Below are positions 9,683-12,424 of a DNA stretch of 12,424 nucleotides, one piece after another. The translations under genes were made by a program, and so were the position numbers. The DNA is taken from positions 1-12,424 of the forward strand of contig JNEM01007582.1 of the NCBI GenBank assembly GCA_000697335.1, given 5' to 3'. The stretch comes from Conidiobolus incongruus B7586 (taxonomy: Eukaryota > Entomophthoromycota > Entomophthoromycetes > Entomophthorales > Conidiobolaceae). Each line of letters begins with the position of its first letter. Position 1 is the stretch's first letter. Below the pieces are notes generated by a model. That model was not told where the DNA came from, did no database searches, and saw nothing but the letters and a program-made list of their open reading frames with translations.

Positions 9683-9802
9683 TAAAAGCTGCGTCAAAAG
9701 AAATAAACAACGTTTTAATGTACACGTCAAACATTTTAAATTCAATTTATCAATCAAAAAATCTTGCAAGTAAATCGTTGGCTTCTTTTGGCGCAGCATG
9801 TA
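9683..9802. mobile_element. Tc1/mariner-type MITE or terminal remnant, 120 bp with TA flanks
   Basis: Inverted ends lie at 9685-9702 and 9783-9800. The left end carries GCTGCGTCAAAAGAA, and the right end, read on the minus strand, carries GCTGCGCCAAAAGAA. The 18-base ends match at 15 positions, and both arms continue with a CAACG block a few bases further in. A TA dinucleotide sits outside each end (9683-9684 and 9801-9802) with three bases between it and GCTGCG on both sides, as expected for the TA duplication of Tc1/mariner elements. The 110-odd bp interior encodes nothing, so it is non-autonomous. Its position upstream of the gene 2 promoter could supply or disturb control sites. A simple inverted repeat is the alternative. 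Confidence 0.55.
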
Positions 9803-11218
9803 GATTCTTTTTATATTATAAAAATAACAAATATTAAATTTTTCGTAAATTATATAATATATGAATTAAATTTAAATTCAGTTATAAATATTGATTTTAT
9901 TCAAATTTATATTCTTTATTTAAAACTTGAAATTATATCTTAAAAATTGAACTAACAAATTTTAACAAATATTCTCTAATTTAATATTATTAATATTATT
10001 TTGTTAAAACATCGATTTTAGAATGGATTGTGAGTATTTGCGATTATTTATCGGCTTATTTTGATCATCAAACCATATATCAAGATAGAAGTTTTCTATA
10101 ATACTTTCATATGCTTGTATTATGAATTTATACTAAAAGTATTTACAAGTTTTATTTGAAAGCCTGAACTCAAAAATCATCAGTTTAAATTTTAGAACAT
10201 ATCAATCCAAATCCACATCGAATAGTCCTAAATTAAAGTTCATTATAATACTGGTTATGATTAATACTAAAATCAGCTGAAAAATAATATTAGCCTGTAG
10301 ATAGATGGATATATTTTATTTATGACCCAGTTACTTGGACAATTTTTCGAAAAAAAGGGGGCAGACATCTAATATCTCTTAAAATTCGAATATTTTATGA
10401 AATTTGTTCAAGTTTTTTATATTTAAAATATATACCAGAAAGAGATAAAATTGATTTCTACAAGGGGTCTTTGATATATATATATATATATATAAACTTA
10501 CTTTAAGATTGAATAGTTGATATTTAGATCGAATAATCCAAATAATTAGTAAATTAGAGCTTGATTTGTAAATCAATATTATTGAATAAAATTTAATATT
10601 AAACTTTGAAATTAGGCAGTTAAAATCAATATGTTCTCAAAATGTTTTATTTCGAAGAATATAAAAATATTGATTATTAGATTTTATTTGAGTTTTTTTC
10701 AATTTATCTGCAATTTCAACCATACAAAATCTCAATAAAGGTACTTAATAGATGTATTAGCGGTCATATTTGCTAAGTACATCGAATATATTAGGATAAT
10801 TATTCCAGACATATCGATCAAATTAATCCTTGTTAATGATCTATCAAAATGTTCAACTGATTTATACAAATCTTGTATATATGATATTTTAAAAATCTCC
10901 ACTATCTAAAACTCAACCAAATTTCTATTAAATACTAATCATAAAAAATTAATCAAACAGTGAACTTCAGATATCTGAAATTTACTAACCAATTTTAATT
11001 AAATGTATACATAATAAGTGACATTGAAGGTTAAAAACTCTATTGAAAAAAATGAAGCATACTATTTCTAGAAACTCATATTATTCTAATCAAAAAAAAT
11101 ATTAAATTTGAAAATCTAATGATATAAATTTTGTACTAATATTTAATTTATTGATCTGAACTAATCTGCAGAAGAAAAATGAAAATAATAAAACTTGAAA
11201 TATAGATATAAATGTTAT
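9803..11218. other. Gene-free AT-rich spacer between pseudogene and gene 2 region
   Basis: I see no credible coding frame here. A minus-strand open frame around 10379-10576 runs through a (TA)n tract and is of low complexity. One short G run (AAAAAAAGGGGGCAGAC near 10352-10368) is odd in this context but has no recognised role. No RNA gene is seen. Confidence 0.5.
10474..10494. repeat. (TA)n microsatellite
   Basis: About 21 bases of alternating A and T between TCTTTG and AACTTAC, in the gene-free spacer. Confidence 0.9.
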
Positions 11219-12424
11219 TTATTGAACTATCTTTAATCCCTATTTTAGCAATAATATTTTCAAATTATTGAATTCATTTGAATTATTATAGATTATAGAT
11301 ATAATGCTATACAGATTCAATAGTATTTAATATTTATCAGATTTATTTAAATATTTAAGAATAGACATATATGTAAAATAAATTGAATAATAATAAAAAT
11401 TGAAAGAGTTGAGTTCCTCATCCTCATTTATAAGATCGCGAAGTTGCTGACAATTTTCAAGTATTCTAGCATTTGAATGAGAGTTCATTGCAAACTTTAT
11501 AATTCTACAATCTTCGAAATGGATTAAAGATATATGTAAATATGGAATTTTATGCTCTTTTTGGAATTTGCTTATTATTGTATAAAGATTATTAAAGTTG
11601 AAATCGATATTCTGGAGGTATATTTCATTATTTAAATAATGTTGTAGAAAATGATTAAACTGTTTAAAAAAATTCTTTAGAATTTTGATCATTGATGGGA
11701 GTTTTGAATGATAATATAATAAGATAGAATATTTGATTATCAAATCGATTCGAAAAAGCTATGATTTTGATTATTAATTTTCAATTATAAATATTAGACT
11801 CTTTATTAACCGACAAAAATATACCAAAAAGGATCATATAAAGTTCCATCGAATTGAGGTAGTTCTGCAATGAAATATGGATATAGTTTGAATGGACCTC
11901 CAAAATAATAATCAAACGAAGCCACTTGGCGTATCATTGTCTTTCTGTTAAAGTTACTAGATTCATCGAATCGATTCGTACCTATATGAACTCCCAAGGC
12001 ATAACACATTCGAATTAATTGAGAGAGGCATGCTCAACTCAATGAAATTTTCCTTGAACAAAAAATATATCGAAATAGATGCATAATGCTTGCACATTTT
12101 GGAAATTAGGCTTAAAGATAATCTTTTTGAAACTAAAGTGAAACAAACGATCCATATACTCGGTCAATTGAGCTGGCTTGTGTTTTCGATATTGAAAGCC
12201 ACTATAATAAATGGCCGTAAGTAATGAATGAGACAAACTAGCTGGATTGAAATATTTCAAATTGAATAACGATAATAGTGAATGAAAATTCACAATATGT
12301 AGCCCAATCAATTCATTCCAAAAATCAGGTTGATTTAAAAGCCCTAGGCCTTCTTTGGATGTATACGATTCAGGAATGTCTGATACTGTACATGTCAGAG
12401 GAATACTCCTTCGGTTATCTGCTA
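11219..12424 (-). pseudogene. Decayed third copy of the regulator family, 5' end beyond the window
   Basis: This minus-strand copy enters at the right edge and is a host-gene pseudogene. From 12424 down to about 12046 the frame matches genes 1 and 2 (for example the DIPES segment, DFWNELIGLHI, FNLKYFNPASLSHSLL and QNVQALCIYFD). A one-base loss near 12046-12052 then shifts the frame into a TGA at 12039-12041; in the restored frame another TGA lies at 12034-12036. The MCYALGVHIGTNRF to DPFWYIF block follows (12009-11812). The next 280 bp or so is poorly matched and slightly short, with a stop at 11806-11808. The C-terminal third is recognisable from PYLHISL (about 11545) through ENCQQLRDLI, FTYMSILKYLN and NEFNNL to a TAA at 11219-11221, with in-frame stops at 11327-11329 and 11240-11242. 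The alignment to gene 1 keeps exact spacing there. Exon 1 is not in the window. Confidence 0.87.

Noticed and set aside
10379-10576. 65-codon minus-strand open frame
   Set aside because: It is low in complexity, runs through the (TA)n tract (YIYIYI) and has no motif, paralogue or promoter.
11327-12311. Three separate small genes on the minus strand
   Set aside because: The three open frames align in order to successive parts of genes 1 and 2, so they are pieces of one decayed copy and not independent genes.

Overview
The window looks like nuclear DNA from a very AT-rich fungus, probably an early-diverging lineage. I base this on the two intact genes: both read as fungal-specific transcription factor middle homology region proteins (PF04082-like), and each carries one short spliceosomal intron (67 and 59 nt). 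The exact lineage is a guess. I see no tRNA, rRNA, CRISPR array or virus-like element.

Layout. All recognisable genes belong to one paralogous family and lie head to tail on the minus strand. A decayed copy runs off the right edge (11219 to beyond 12424). An intact copy (gene 2) lies at 7876-9527, and a second intact copy (gene 1) at 2410-4099. Each intact gene has a 53-residue first exon, counted from the preferred start, encoding a C-x2-C-x11-C-x2-C zinc-ribbon-like module. A phase-1 intron follows at exactly the same residue, then one long exon holding the middle homology region. Each has a TATA-like box 57-58 nt upstream of the preferred ATG. The six-cysteine cluster usual for this regulator class is not seen.

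Between the genes. The rest is mostly very AT-rich DNA with three islands of more complex sequence. Positions 1376-1657 (plus) are a coding-like stretch with one in-frame stop, possibly from a leucine-rich-repeat protein. Positions 4689-5003 (plus) look like a fossil of an ABCC-type exporter membrane domain. Positions 9683-9802 form a 120-bp element with inverted ends, flanked by TA, of Tc1/mariner-derived MITE type, about 100 bp upstream of the gene 2 TATA box. Two (TA)n tracts lie between genes, and a third lies just past the 3' end of gene 2.

How the parts fit. The window is a snapshot of a tandem regulator family expanding and decaying in gene-poor DNA: two copies with full frames, one dead copy and fragments of unrelated host genes. 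The regulators are expected to act in the nucleus. Their targets and signals cannot be read from the sequence.
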